Made by a program: the position numbers and the translations under genes
The notes under the pieces: model-generated
Told to the model about the DNA's origin: nothing
The model's input: only the letters and a program-made list of their open reading frames with translations
The model's database searches: none
NCBI GenBank assembly: GCA_009760855.2
Contig: WPIO01000218.1
Span: forward strand, 242,690-306,689
Direction: 5' to 3'
DNA from: Cristatella mucedo
Taxonomy: Eukaryota; Bryozoa; Phylactolaemata; Cristatellidae
Length of the DNA stretch: 64,000 nucleotides
Shown: piece by piece, positions 51,281-63,300 of the stretch
Numbering within the stretch: position 1 is the stretch's first letter
Layout: each line of letters begins with the position of its first letter

Positions 51281-51880
51281 CTCTGACGACTCATGAGCTA
51301 CTCACAGGCAGAGGAGCACCAGAATAACTCCACTATGCATACAGATCTCGTCGTTTCACTCGGTGGTTGTGGCAGTGGCATGGCTATTGCTTATGCTCAG
51401 CCGAGGTCTATCGATGATTCATCGACAATCCTCCTTTTTGCCATTTGACACTTCAAATTTCGGAATAACTCGATAATTGCCCATAACTGGTAAGTAGGCT
51501 GCGCATCACAGCAGATTTTCGTTCATCAATAGGGTCGACATGCTCTCGGTTGTCGAGAGGTGCCACCCCCAGAACAGCTTTTCTGTCGCTCCCTGGCCAC
51601 TGATCATTGCCAGCTTACCCACGCCCTCACTACCGTTGGCCACTGCATGACAACAATAGTCACTGTATTATTAGTCTTTGGAGACCTTCTCAAGCAGAGA
51701 AGTCTTCACTTTGTGTCCATACCAACTGAAAGCTCGATCCCCACAAGATTTAGATACAGCGTCAGTGGCATTGATGAGACCGGATGCTGACGAGTGGATC
51801 AGTTGAGCCCACTTATGAACAACAAACTTGGAAATGGTAGGCTTTACAATTCTCTTACTTGCCCTCTTACTCGATCTCTC

Positions 51881-51966
<86 letters not shown>

Positions 51967-52040
51967 CGTCTCTGCGTCTCTCTCTCATCGCTAACTTCGG
52001 ACTCCTAAAAGTTTAGACCGATCGGAAATAAACTACCTAC
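51281..52040. other. Non-coding; (CT)n microsatellite
   Basis: A (CT)n tract of about 85 bases lies at 51880-51964. 51678-51835 matches 40178-40335 and looks like a LINE C-terminal patch on the minus strand. Otherwise presumed intron next to the TRADD-N-like exon. Confidence 0.6.
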
Positions 52041-52534
52041 CAGCACAGCCAAGTATAAAGTTTCGGCCGCGATCTGCATACCTAATTCATCCTCGTCCAA
52101 TGCACCCGTGGTACCATCGTCAGGAGTCGTCTTAATGGCGACAGTCGACAGACCTTTTTGCAGGGCAAGCTCGTTACGGCATCGCTCAAAGTCTTTCTCG
52201 TCGACCTTTACTCGCAGATGAAGGGAAGTCGCTTCGAGCTTGGCAAGCACGTGACCGGTGACAAGCGCTTGCTCCATCATCACCAACAGCTGTCCACTGT
52301 CGTATAGCTGTCGCAGCCGGCTGAGAGCTGGCAGAGTGAACACTTGCAGCTCGACTATGATGCTCCCTTTGCGGAATCCGGTGCAAGTAATGGCGCCGTT
52401 CAGTCTTTCTAATTTATCAATCACCCTATCGGCAGCCTTGTCGTCTTGCAAGATGAGTTCGACGAACATGGGCACCATTTTGATGAACACTTCGTGTGAC
52501 TGTAGGGCTATGCTTTTGACATCGCAACGCACAT
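52041..52534 (-). CDS. Host exon encoding a TRADD-N-like domain
   Basis: A 494-bp minus-strand exon. The acceptor is atgttggcttcag (phase 1 start) and the donor CTG|GTAGGT (phase 0 end). The peptide (about 165 residues) has a helical start (AADRVIDKLERLNGAI), then GSIIVELQVF, LSRLRQLYDSGQLLVMMEQAL and LHLRVKVDEKDFERCRNEL. The order (strand IIVxL, helix ending YxxGxLxxxL, strand LxLxV, then DExxxxxCxxEL) fits the TRADD N-terminal domain and its relatives in invertebrate immune proteins. The extended frame to 52619 adds intron-derived residues. No transposon family matches it. Confidence 0.6.
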
Positions 52535-52689
52535 CTGAAGCCAACATACATAATAGGAGCAGGTGAGAAAAGAGTCTCGTGAAAGTAATTAAGCCTCCTA
52601 TGAAGGTGAGTTGGTGCATTCACCAATGTTTGCAAAGGTTTTAAACTTCTGCTGCGGCCGAAAAAACACACTTGCATAAGATACCGTAC

Positions 52690-52761
52690 CCAGCCTGCTC
52701 CCGGACGATGTGTTGCCCTGCTCCCGTTGCTCCACCTTCTCAGGTAGCATGTTATTGCTTC
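52690..52761 (-). CDS. Candidate first coding exon upstream of TRADD-N-like exon
   Basis: 72-bp minus-strand stretch with acceptor atctctttgcttgcag and donor CTGG|GTACGG. Read so that it ends in phase 1, it gives SNNMLPEKVEQREQGNTSS and a few more residues. This phase joins in frame to the next exon at 52534. It contains an ATG, so it could hold the start codon. Other frames hit a stop or also stay open, so support is mainly phase and splice sites. Confidence 0.38.
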
Positions 52762-52837
52762 CTGCAAGCAAAGAGATCCAGATCAAAGATACAGGAACGA
52801 GTCGTTGCAGTCCGGCTAAACTCATATTCTGAAACTT

Positions 52838-54312
52838 CGAACCTTGCGAGTAAGCTCCGGTCTGGTATTGGAGCTTATCACTCCACAGAGAGAGCATTGC
52901 CCCGGGTGTATAATGACTTACTCAGGAGTGCAGACTTAGGTAGAGTATGTTTGCTTTTCCACTCAATCTTTCTGGAGGCTTTTGATAATATTGATTACTT
53001 CTTGTGCGCCTCTAATCTGGCCTGGGAATTGCCAGATCTGCATTGCAATGGTTCAAGTTCCATCTCATTAGCAGACTCCAGAGTACTGACATGAATAAAC
53101 AAACATCAGTGAGCCGTGATAACACTGAAGGTGAAGCAGTTACTTTTCACGACCTTGGTCCCGAAGTCGTGGGTTAAAATATTTTGTAGTGGCTGATCCT
53201 TATTGCCACTGCAAGCTGTGGTGATAGCCATATAGGCTCTTCTGTTGCTATACAAAAAAGACTGTTAAATCACCTAGCATTTCAGGAAAGTCTAATTTGG
53301 GGTACCTCGGGGTCTGTGCTTGGTTCAGTTCATTTCATGGTTTATACTTTCCTTATTACTGACGTGAGTGCCATGCACATTCTATGCTATGACTTCTATG
53401 CTGATGATACTCCGTTATAGCGTTCCCCTGATTCCTTACTGTCATCCACCACCTCGAATTCTCTCTACTCCTTTGTTGCACGTATCGCTGACATTCACAC
53501 ACGTATCGCAGTGAACCTACTTAAATCAAATCATTATAAAAACCAACTTACACGTTATGGACGAACCAAGCTTCATAAAGGAATTGAAAGACTGATGCTC
53601 AAGATAGGCTCTGTCAGCATAACTGCTGTTAAATCTGCAGGAAATCCAGATGTCCTGTTCTAAAGTGGCAGTTCATTATACTACCCTATCAGCTCCAAAG
53701 TGAAGTTTCCTACTTTCAGCTAGATAATATTTTTAGAATTAAGTGCTTGGTTAGACATTGATATCTCATCTTAATTTGGTCAATGCGTTTGTGCATGCCA
53801 TCTCGACTTATATAGCACACCACTTGCTGGTCTACCTGCGAGTGCTATCAGGATCTTATGATTGGGGGTGTAACTTTGCATCCAGGCTTATGTGTCATAG
53901 GCAACACTATTGAAACAGCACTGTCCTTCTCACCGACCTGGACTAGCCACCAGCTAAGGAGAGCTCGACTTCAAGGCTCTGTCCCTCACTATTAGGTCAC
54001 TTCATTCTTTGGTTTCAGCCTGCCTTTTAGATTTATTCCACTACTAGGCTAAGCATCGTACCACCAGCTTTTCCTAATCTACATTTTCACCTATACAAAC
54101 CTTAAATCGTCTAAAGACCATGCCTTTAGCTCCTATGCCCCCAAAGCTTGGAACTCACTCCCTATTTGCATGTAGACATCACCTGACTTGGGAAAAGTTA
54201 AAAGAAAGCTACAAACGCATTTATTTATTACAGCAGTTAGCAGGTCCGTGTGATTCGTCCTTTATTTATTGACACTGCACGCTGCCACAAACCCTTTGCG
54301 AGCTGACCACGT
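52838..54312 (+). mobile_element. LINE-A, long diverged copy
   Basis: Begins with the decayed SGIGAYHSTERALPRVYNDL block and EAFDNIDYFL motif A. It continues through FYADDT near 53396, LNSL-type blocks and the APKAWNSLPICM-type block near 54140. Frame broken throughout; an old copy. Continues after a nested LINE-B at 54638-54790. Confidence 0.78.
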
Positions 54313-54637
54313 GCAAGCTTTAGCTTTGCAGTTCTTAGACTGTGGAACTAGCTTCCATAAATCTTATGCAACTACTACTACTCTCCTGCTGCCGACTACG
54401 GCTCATCCTTTCAGCAGTCCTGAGCTGCTACTTCCATGCCACTCACTACCTCAACTGCTATCCTGACTCTGCTATGCTTCCCACTTTCTCTTTGTTGTGT
54501 GAGATTAAGTTTGTTGGCTACCAATGCGTACTAAAAGCCGCTTGGGCGGTGAGTGCACAATACAAAACTCTCTTGCGTAACACCCACATGGTCTTTATGA
54601 CTTTGCGGAGTTACAGACGTAGATACATTACATTACA
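54313..54637 (+). mobile_element. LINE-B 3' fragment nested in LINE-A
   Basis: From the agctttgcagttcttagact block to the terminal acagacgtagatacattaca. Encodes LSCYFHATHYLNC and LPTFSLLCEIK. Confidence 0.8.
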
Positions 54638-54790
54638 ACCATGTTGTCATTGAGAATGCTACAACTAACCATTCGACCATGCTTCTGTGCAGCAAATGCG
54701 AAGTGCCTAGAAAGAGATTAATATTTCTAAGGGTGCTATGCCAACATGTTAAAAGTATTACTACGATTATTAATAATACTATTATTATTA
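54638..54790 (+). mobile_element. LINE-A 3' end after nested LINE-B
   Basis: Remaining 3' UTR with gcctagaaagagattaatat and a (TTA)n tail at 54763-54790. Confidence 0.7.
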
Positions 54791-56590
54791 TTCAGCATTC
54801 CTCAGCAGGATATTCCCCTTGCAGGAAACATTGCCAAGACTAGTTCAGATGCAATACAACACTAGTATCACATTATCCGTTAAACTTAATTACAGTTCTA
54901 CGACTGTTAGACACCGGTCTAAAATTACATTTACTCTATAAGAGGCAAAAGAAAGCAAAATATTTTAAGCATGTTAACTATTGCCTGTGAACTTTCAATG
55001 CAAAACCGGCATTACATAAATGGCAGTAGCACCTGTGCCTGGAAGAAGCAGTTTTGCTGTATCTATTACTCATCAAAGTTTGGAATTGTATTATAAAAGC
55101 AGCCTTATCAGCCAATTCTCTAAATTACATAAATTGGTAGTTGGTGTATGCGAATCCTATTCCTCCCACCTAAGCCTTCCAGCAAGCTTCTGGCTGGATT
55201 GGATGACTGTTCTTGGCTAACTATTTAAGCTTTTGTCGAGCTATCACTACCTACTCAGATTAGAAACAACCTAACTCAGCTAAAAGGTTTACTTTTTTTA
55301 CATGCACCTATGCAAATAACCTAATCGATATAATTCTCCAGGCAGTAAATCCTAGTTCACAATGTTGTTAAAAAGACTTCTACTTAACTAAGACCTGCTC
55401 CTAAAAGTAACTAGTAATACAGACTACTAATAATTAAGATTATCCCCTTGGACTGACTTTTGGTGCAGGACAAAAACATGTCACTGACGTCAGACTCACA
55501 AGCTTAAAACTACCAACAATGGGTGCTAGGCATTCTTATCATATAGCAGTAGCGAATGAGTAACAATACAAATAATCTAGTGATTGACTTATTGTTCAAG
55601 ACTGTGGAAGATGCTGTCAGAGAATGAACTCTACTGGTGGACTATGTGCAGCGATTCTATTACTATCTTGTCTATGAAATGCTCTGTGCAAAGGCATTGT
55701 TCGGCTGGCTCGGTCTCGGTATTGGAGCTAGATAGCTGAACTCTTTTTTCGGCCATTCTCTGACAATCTGACAAATTTTGTCGAGTGGCTTAGGAATGTG
55801 ATTCGCTATGTGAACGTGTCTCTTTGGATGAAGATGGTTGCAGGACACCAGTGATATAAGGCATTAGGCATTGCTCAGCAGGGTATTTCCCCAGCAGGCA
55901 AACCCACCATAAAGGATTATAACTCTCTCAATTAATTCATCTTATGCTGCTAAGACTGGCTTAGAAGCAGTACAGAATTAGTATCTAGTGTGTCAATTCA
56001 TTATTTTAAAGTACTTCAACCATTATTAACCCCGAATCTAAGCAACTGCATGCAATTCTGTACTGCTTAATTGGCAGACGCTACCATGCAGCAGCATTTT
56101 TTGCTAATGTAGTCGAGTAATAGATATCGTCAAAATAGGTGAAAGGTCTGGCTCACATGCTGTTTAGCAGCTGCAGCCAGAGTGAACCAATTCAACAGTC
56201 TTAGCCTTGCTTCTGGCCATCGAAATATGTTGTACTTTCAAGTTGCCTTGCTTACATGCTTGCTTTGAGGAAAGCGACAGCAACACTGCCTAGATGTCTT
56301 TAAAATTTTAAGGTCTGGCTCACTTGCTGCTTTAGCTGCTGCAGCCACAGTGAACCAATTCAACTGGCCTACTTTTGTTTAGGCCAGTGAAACCTGCCTA
56401 ACTATCAAATTGCACAGCTGACCTCTCTGCTTTCAAGACAGCAAGAACTATACTGTCTGGATTGCCTTTACAATCAACACAGCCACGTCCGACCAAGTAT
56501 AGGGCTAAGCAGCACGACCGAGCTTTTAAGACTCGTGTCTTTGATGTTTACTGAATACTTGGATGTTTACTGAAATAAATAAATCAAAAT
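54791..56590. other. No supported gene; patches of dispersed repeat C
   Basis: Sequences related to repeat C recur (tattccccttgcaggaaaca at 54812, ggtatttccccagcaggcaa at 55880, aaaggtctggctcacatgct at 56143), intermixed and diverged. No coding frame. Confidence 0.45.
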
Positions 56591-56599
56591 GAGATAAGA

Positions 56600-57240
56600 G
56601 CTACCAAGCCACACAAGCCTTGGCTTGAAACCAACCCATTATAAAGCTCTGCACAACGGTGAGGCAAACAAGGCTTGGGTTACAAGAGCACGTGCGGCAC
56701 ATTGGTAAAAGATTAGTTGCTAGCATACTTGTATCGCGAATGACATACTCTGACCGAATGCAGGACGAGCGCAGAGGCTTAACACTAGCTATAGTGGCAG
56801 TAACTCTCTCCCAATGGAAGGAAAAGTAATCATTCGGCTGGCAGACCATGAGAGAGAGCTAACTTTACAATTCCCACAGACATACTGATTCGATCAGACA
56901 AGCTGTATCGAGAGGCCAACAAGATATACACTTTCACAATAATTGAAAAGGCTAGACAGCAGAACTCGGATTGTGATTTGCTAAGTGCAAGCGTTTCCTT
57001 TAGTGATATTTAGCTACTGAACAACCACCTGAAAGAGACTGAGCAGGGAAATTCCCTCCTTTAAAGCCGCATGCACTGCTACTAGCAGGTCAGAAGCAGT
57101 ATGACTTGAAAGGGTGTCCAGCTATTTATGTAGTCTTTATATCGTTTAGTAATATGAACCAAATCTAAAATGACACATATAAGTTATCAAGCACATGCAG
57201 AAACAAACGTTGAGCACTTTCTGTCAATCCACCAGTGAAC
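56600..57240 (+). repeat. Dispersed repeat C, copy split by LINE-B (left part)
   Basis: Shares blocks with 42620-43260 (taatcattcggctggcag, aaattccctcctttaaagcc, ccaaatctaaaatgacacat). Continues at 58075-58430 after LINE-B. Confidence 0.5.
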
Positions 57241-57244
57241 TCAA

Positions 57245-58074
57245 TCGGACTAATCTAGGTGTCGTGTTCGACAGCTGCCTTTATTTCAAAAGCTTCATTC
57301 AGAAGACTGCCTCTACAGCTAGCCATCACATCCGATCCATATCCAAGATTAGAAGCTGTCTCCGGCAGTGGCTTGTAAAAAAATTAACTAGCTCTTTAGT
57401 TCTGTCTCGGCTTGATTATTGTAATTCCCTTTTCGCTGGGCTACCAAAGAAAGCTATTATGCCACTACAGCAGACTATGAATATGGCTGCAAGGCTGGTC
57501 TTCAAGTCCCAGCGGTTTGAGCACGTGTCTCCTTTGCTGAAAGAGCTAGAATGGTTGCCGGTTGAGCAAAGGATACAGAGCAAAGTTCTTACGCTGACCC
57601 ACAAGGCCCGCCACGGCTTGGCTCCTTCATGCCTAGCTGAACTGCTGCATCAGTTTCAGCTTGTTCGCGCCCTCAGGTCCTGTGTGGACAATAAATTAGC
57701 TGTCCCATTCCTCCGCTTAAAGACAGTTGGCGACGGCAGCTTTAGCTCTGCAGGTCCTAGACTATGGAACTCGCTTCCACAATTCTTATGCAACGATATC
57801 TACTCTACAACTGCCGACTATGGCACATCTTTTTCAGCGGTCCTGAGCTGCTACTTCTATGCTACTCACTACCTCAACTGCTCTCCTAACTCTGCTATGC
57901 TTCCCACTTTCTCTTTGTTGCGTGAGACGAAGTCTATTGGCTACCGAATGCGTACCGAAAGCCGCTTAGGCTGTGAGTGTGCTATACAAAACTCTCCTGC
58001 GTCACACCCACATGGTCTTTATGACTTTGTGGAGTTACTGATGGAGATACATTACATTACATTACATTACAAAT
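57245..58074 (+). mobile_element. LINE-B, best-preserved 3' half
   Basis: One open frame of almost 280 residues up to the tail. It carries NLGVVFDSCLYFKSFI, SRLDYCNSLFAGLP, LLKELEWLPVEQRIQSKVL, GDGSFSSAGPRLWNSLPQF and LLRETKSIGYRMRTESRLG. Ends in (ATTAC)n at 58048-58070. Non-LTR RT C-terminal region of a CR1/L2-like family distinct from LINE-A; the palm with YADD is missing (5' truncation). The uninterrupted frame suggests a recent insertion. Confidence 0.92.
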
Positions 58075-58430
58075 GAGTACCAGCATTTACGGCAGTAGAG
58101 CTTTTGTCTGAGAAGTCATCGATATCTTCAAAGTGGCTCTAGTTAAATGTAGAGATCACGTATTGCTTTAGTAGCTGCAGCTATATAGAATATAACTATA
58201 TAATATAAAGAAAAATTCAAATAGCCTAGCTTACACATTTTTGTCTAAGAAAGCACGGATTACACAGCCTGGATGAACTTAAGATTGTGCAGCCATTTAG
58301 CCAGAACTATATACAGACTGTGCAACACGGCCAAGCTGAAACTTCTGCAAATCCCAAAGCTTGGCATTTTATTCTATAATGACCTTGGTAAGCTGATTCT
58401 TTAAATAACCGATGGCTGTCACTTAAAAGA
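58075..58430 (+). repeat. Dispersed repeat C, right part of split copy
   Basis: Matches 43345-43700 (acggcagtagagcttttgtc, cattttattctataatgacc). Confidence 0.5.
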
Positions 58431-58609
58431 ATCCCTGCTTATCAAGCATACTTTCCAGCAAGCCACTGGCTGGATTAGACGACTTCCCTCAGCTAATAAG
58501 TTATCCTGTAGTCTGGCCGTCATATAGTTGGATTTAGAACCCCCTAATTTAGTTCGAAGGTTCTACAGTCAAAAGAATATTCCACAAAAACCACATTCAA
58601 TTCTCCAAA

Positions 58610-58793
58610 CATTATAATAACTGTTTAACGACTGGGTTAAAATGACTTGTGTTGCAATGAAACCGGCTGGTACATGGTCCTAATCAAGAATAGCTACATG
58701 CACAAATTTATCGCCAGAACATACACTGACTGAATGCGGGTCATTTGCCTCAGAGCCGTACAATTGGCAATGGCCGCAGTAACTTTACCCCCG
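58610..58793 (+). repeat. Dispersed repeat C, fragment
   Basis: Matches 42655-42840. Interrupted at 58794 by LINE-B and continued at 59223. Confidence 0.5.
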
Positions 58794-59222
58794 ATATATC
58801 TCTGTAACTCCACAAAGTCATAAAGAAGACTATGTGGGTGTTATGCAGGAGAGTTTTGTATAGCGCACTCACAGCCTAAGCAGCTTTCGTTACGCATTTG
58901 GTAGCCAACAGACTTCGTCTCACGAAACAAAGAGAAAGTGGGAAGCATAGCAGAGTCAGGAGAGCAGTTGAAGTAATGAGTAGCATGAAGTAGCAGCTCA
59001 TGATCGCTGAAAAGGATGAGCCATTGTCGGCAGCAGGAGACTAGTTGTTTCGTAAGCATCGTGGAAGCAAGTTCCACAGTATTGAACCTGCAGAGCTAAA
59101 GCTTCTGCAGCCAACGCTCTTTAAGCAGAGGAACAGAACCGCTAATTTATTGTCCATTCAGGACCTGAGGGTGCAAAGAGGCTGAAACTGGTGCAGCAGT
59201 TCAGCTAGGTAAGGAGCCAAGC
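58794..59222 (-). mobile_element. LINE-B 3' fragment in repeat C
   Basis: Inverse LINE-B 3' end starting atatctctgtaactccacaa and running to cagcagttcagctaggtaag. Diverged and 5' truncated. Confidence 0.82.
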
Positions 59223-59227
59223 AGTGA

Positions 59228-59335
59228 CAATCCCGTCATCGTTGCCACACTAGCTGCAAAGTAAGTGTTCGGCTGGCAGGGCGCTAGAGTGAGCGAATGT
59301 GTGAGTTGGTTCATCCATACTGTGAAAATTCGAAA
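59228..59335 (+). repeat. Direct repeat flanking ABCC4-like exon, left
   Basis: About 105 bp (ccgtcatcgttgccacacta to catactgtgaaaa) nearly identical to 59768-59872. Belongs to dispersed repeat C. Confidence 0.85.
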
Positions 59336-59362
59336 AGCTGAGTCGAGCAGCTCCGAGGATAG

Positions 59363-59527
59363 GCTACATGGCCGCCCGAGGCGCCACTCACCAGCCGCTG
59401 GGTCAGACCGCCGCCTGGCTGGCTGCGAGTCGGCAGCATCGAAGCGCAGCGAATCAGTCTGTGGTACTCGGCAGACGGACCACTCGTGCTGAAGGACGTC
59501 AGCTTCAGCATCGGTGGCAGCGAGAAG
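59363..59527 (+). CDS. ABCC (MRP4-type) transporter exon fragment
   Basis: One frame across 165 bp (55 codons, phase 0 both ends) encodes PPEAPLTSRWVRPPPGW, then GSIEAQRISLWYSADGPLVL and KDVSFSIGGSEK. This is the linker and start of the second nucleotide-binding domain of ABCC transporters (EAP...PPP.W...G.I......YS..GPLVLK......EKV), closest in memory to ABCC4. It is followed by a donor EK|GTGAGC, exactly before the expected VGIVGRTGAGKSS Walker A exon, which is not seen in the next 470 bases. ABCC proteins export conjugates and nucleotides. With no other ABCC exon nearby, this is probably a captured or duplicated gene piece. Confidence 0.65.
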
Positions 59528-59563
59528 GTGAGCACTTTCGCTGCTGCCGCACGCACGCGAGCA

Positions 59564-59575
59564 CACACACACACA

Positions 59576-59613
<38 letters not shown>
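59564..59613. repeat. (CA)n microsatellite
   Basis: About 48 bases of CA repeats in the putative intron after the ABCC4-like exon. Frames through it (THTHTH, VCVCVC) are artefacts. Confidence 0.95.
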
Positions 59614-59619
<6 letters not shown>

Positions 59620-59767
59620 TACACAGGAAGTTCTCGAACTCACTTGACCGGTTGCCGGGAGACGATGCTTCTTCGGCTCCCGGGCCACTACTCCACGGAG
59701 CGGAGGGCAGTGCGGCTAGGCAGCCTTTGCAAATCATTATCATGCAGCTCCAAGGATACCCATCCTA

Positions 59768-59872
59768 AAAGGCCGTCATCGTTGCCACACTAGCTGCAAA
59801 GTAAGTGTTCGGCTGGCAAGGTGCTTGAGTGAGCGAATGTGTGAGTTGGTTCATCCATACTGTGAAAATCTG
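59768..59872 (+). repeat. Direct repeat flanking ABCC4-like exon, right
   Basis: Second copy of 59228-59335, with about five differences. Confidence 0.85.
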
Positions 59873-60331
59873 AAAAGTGAAAAGTTTAAGCCGACTACAC
59901 CTAATCGATCTAAAGATTGACTGCAGCAAACGGCCGAACCTAGCAGCCGATACAGTGCTGTAGTCGAGGGTCGGCCTGTCGGCTGCCGCTTGCTCAATCC
60001 AAGGTCCATCGGCTATTCACAGCGTTCTCGTTTCAGCAATCTAAGCCGCTATTAGCCATTTCATTGTGAACATAGTAGCGTTTCAATCCTTAATAAATCT
60101 CATAGTATGTGACCGAAACATGTGAGCTGCAGTGAAGTCAAACTGATATCAGATCAAAATAAAATTGCCCAAATCCATAATAAAGGAGGAGTTGGTAGGT
60201 ATTGGCCGTACATTACTGCCTCCACTGGCAAGTTGACTTTGAGAGACAATAAAAAAGATTTTTAGGATGGCTTGGAGGGTCTTCTAAAGGTTTGAAATTG
60301 AAAAAAGCCAAGTGTGACAATGGGGACACTT
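59873..60331. other. No supported gene
   Basis: Mixed non-coding sequence, AT-richer towards 60250. No frame, repeat family or splice-bounded segment supported. Confidence 0.4.
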
Positions 60332-63300
60332 TGATCGCCTAAAAAGGCACACTGCGATCCCGGTAGGCTAAACAAAAACAAGTTTACAATTCATAGAATG
60401 GATAGCATATGCATCTCCATCTGTAAGTCCACGAAGAAACAAAAGCTATGCACCTGTTACACTGGACGGTTTTCTTTAGAGTTCTCAATGCCTAATCGGC
60501 TTTCAGTAATAAATCAGGTAGCCAAATTACTTCATTTGAGGAAACAAAAAGAAAGCATTAGAGGTGTTTGTAAGGCCGTCATCGAGTGCTCGGATTTCTA
60601 AACAATTTAAGTAAGCTAGTGGGGTTAGTTTTTCGATCGTCAGAAGTACGATGGCCAATAAAAATAATAATACACCGGATTTAGCATCCTCGGAGTGCTC
60701 GTTCTCTATTTCTAGGCACTTTACATTTGCATCAGCTTTTAGCCCTCTCGGCAAGATCATGTCACACGATTTGATTGCCTGCATTCAAGTGAAACAGCTA
60801 GGGCCAAGAGACGTTCGGCAGGTCCGCTGTGAAACTACTGAAGCACAAGTTACCAGTAGCCTCTCAAATGCCGTGCTAAGTATGGTGCCGTTGTGCCATC
60901 ACGGCTGACCGAAGCAAAGCCTCCTACTTCCAGCTGCATATTATTCAAGAATTCCGACTTGCTTAGAGAAGGATACTACATCTAAATAGGTCCGTGCATT
61001 TGCGACATGCCATCTCTCCTTTTAGAGCACACTGTTTACTGGTCTAGCGGCCCTTGCAATCAGGCCCTTCATTTTGAAGAACTTCTACCTCTATTAGGAG
61101 GGGAATATGAGCAACTGCATGCAATTGTGCCTGCAGCAGGGTATTTTCCCCAGATGGGCAAGCATACCGTAATGAAAGTAGGGAAATTCCCCCAATTAAT
61201 GCAAGCCTACACTGCTAAGACTGGCTCAGAACCAGCACAAATTGAGAATCTAGTGTGTCTACTTTTTATCGAAGTATTTATATCCCTACTAGGTCCGGAA
61301 TCTAAATGGTATGCCCATACAATTTTTTAAATGTAGCCATTACCACTGAAGTCAAACAGGGTGTAGTAGGCATATGGTATTATGGCAGCAGCCCTTTTTG
61401 TTGGCTGAGTAGTAGATATCGACTGGCTAGTTTATATCAGTAGTAGATACAAATTGGCTTGGGTCAAAGGTCTGGCCCACAAACAAAAAGAGCACTTTGC
61501 TGCAGCTCTGCTGTCATTGATGGCGGCTGCACTAACTGAGTTAAACCTGACAGCCTTCCACCGACTAGATTACATTAGCACTGACCTTTGCAAACCGAAA
61601 GGGACGCAGGGAGAGGATTGAGTCGCTTGGCCAGCACACAGAAACAGTTGATGGTAGCCTACTGCATAACTCCAGGTAGCTAGTAAAATGAAAGAGCTGC
61701 TTCACTGATATGCACCGGGGTTTCAAACATATTTTCAGTAACTTTGGGAATGACACGTAGACTTGGACTTTTGCTGTGCTTGTGGGCTAAGGACATTAGT
61801 GCAAGTGGCACGAAAGTGAGATTGCTACTTTAGGTAGCTAATCTACCAGTTCTCTGGCTCGGCTTGTGGCGTCGAGTCTCTGCTTACGGGAATGTAGTCA
61901 CATTGTGTACTGCAGCACACTTACCTAAGTTAGACCCAGTATATTTTTAGTCGTACTTAAAAATAATAACAATAATAATAATGAAATTGATAAAGCACCT
62001 CAGAGAACTTATTCTCTTTCTAGGCGCTTTACATTTGCTGGAAAGGGAAATGCAATCGAATGGTAAGTAAAATCATGCTTGAAAAAAACAAACAAAATGA
62101 ATAATATGGTTAGGGGTGACATGAACAGTGTCAGCATCCAAATGTGGTTAGTGGCAGCATGCACACTGTCAGCACGCATAAGCACATGAACTGAACTGAT
62201 CTGAACTGCACAAGCACAAACCTGGAAAGAAACCACGTATCCAAATGAATGCTGATTTCAGTGACTTGTAGATGAAAGGTCTCCGAAGACTGGTTATTAC
62301 TATTATGAGAGCCAGTAACATCTTAAGACCGATCCATGAGGTTATGTTCCAAATATAGGTCATCATCGTCCAGGTGATAGAAGCTGGCACACTGCTGCGA
62401 ACAGCCGGCGTGGTCTCACTGGCGATAGAAGCCGGCTTCCTGCTGCTGAATAATGAATATTGGTTCCTGATGGATGCCAGCACCCTGCTGCCAAATGTCT
62501 GTGCCGAGCTGATGAGTGCGGCCACTTTGCCTACAACCATAGTAATTATCCTGTAGACTTGAGATACCAGGAGTGAACCCGAGGGCGATTGATATATCAA
62601 AAACTACACATGCACTTGACTGTTGCAAAAACACTGCAGCAGCTTATGCCCTAATGTCAGGGGACCCTAAACGGGTGAGCATCCGGTTCTTTTCACGGTC
62701 TATACTCTCCCTCTTGCTGATGTGATTGCCAAGCAAAATCTTGGCTTTCACTTCTATGCGGATGACACTCAGTTGTACCTTTGCTTTGATCCCTCCCAGC
62801 CTTCAAGCACCTCAAATTCTCTAAACTCACTTGCTGCATGCATTGATGACATCCGCACATGGATGGCAGCAAAGCCAACTTTCTAAAACTAAACGATGAT
62901 AAAACTAACTTACTAGTTATGGGCAAACCTAGTATGATTCAGAGATTGGAAAGGCTGACTTTCAAAATTGGCTCTGCCAGCATATCTCCTGTCGAATCAG
63001 CTCGAAATCTAGGTGTCATATTCCAAAGCGACCTCTCGTTAGACGACCATATCGGCTCCACCGTCAAATCTGCCTATTTTCTGCTTCATAACCTTGCTAA
63101 AATTCGGGCTTGTTTAGATAAGGATACCACGTCCAAGTTGGTCCATGCATTCGTGACATCCCGTCTCGACTTCTGCAACTCACTGCTGCGCCGACCTGCA
63201 CTGGCTACCAGTCAAGCGACGGATTGACTTCAAGGTTTTGTCACTTACTTTTAGGTCCCTTCATTCTATGGCTCCTGACTCTCTCTCTGATATACTCCCC

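Noticed and set aside
51671-52016. Arg/Glu-rich and Leu/Ser-rich frames
   Set aside because: Translations of the (CT)n microsatellite.
59201-59793. Frames with VCVCVC or THTHTH runs around the ABCC4-like exon
   Set aside because: They run through the (CA)n microsatellite. Only the 59363-59527 frame matches a family.
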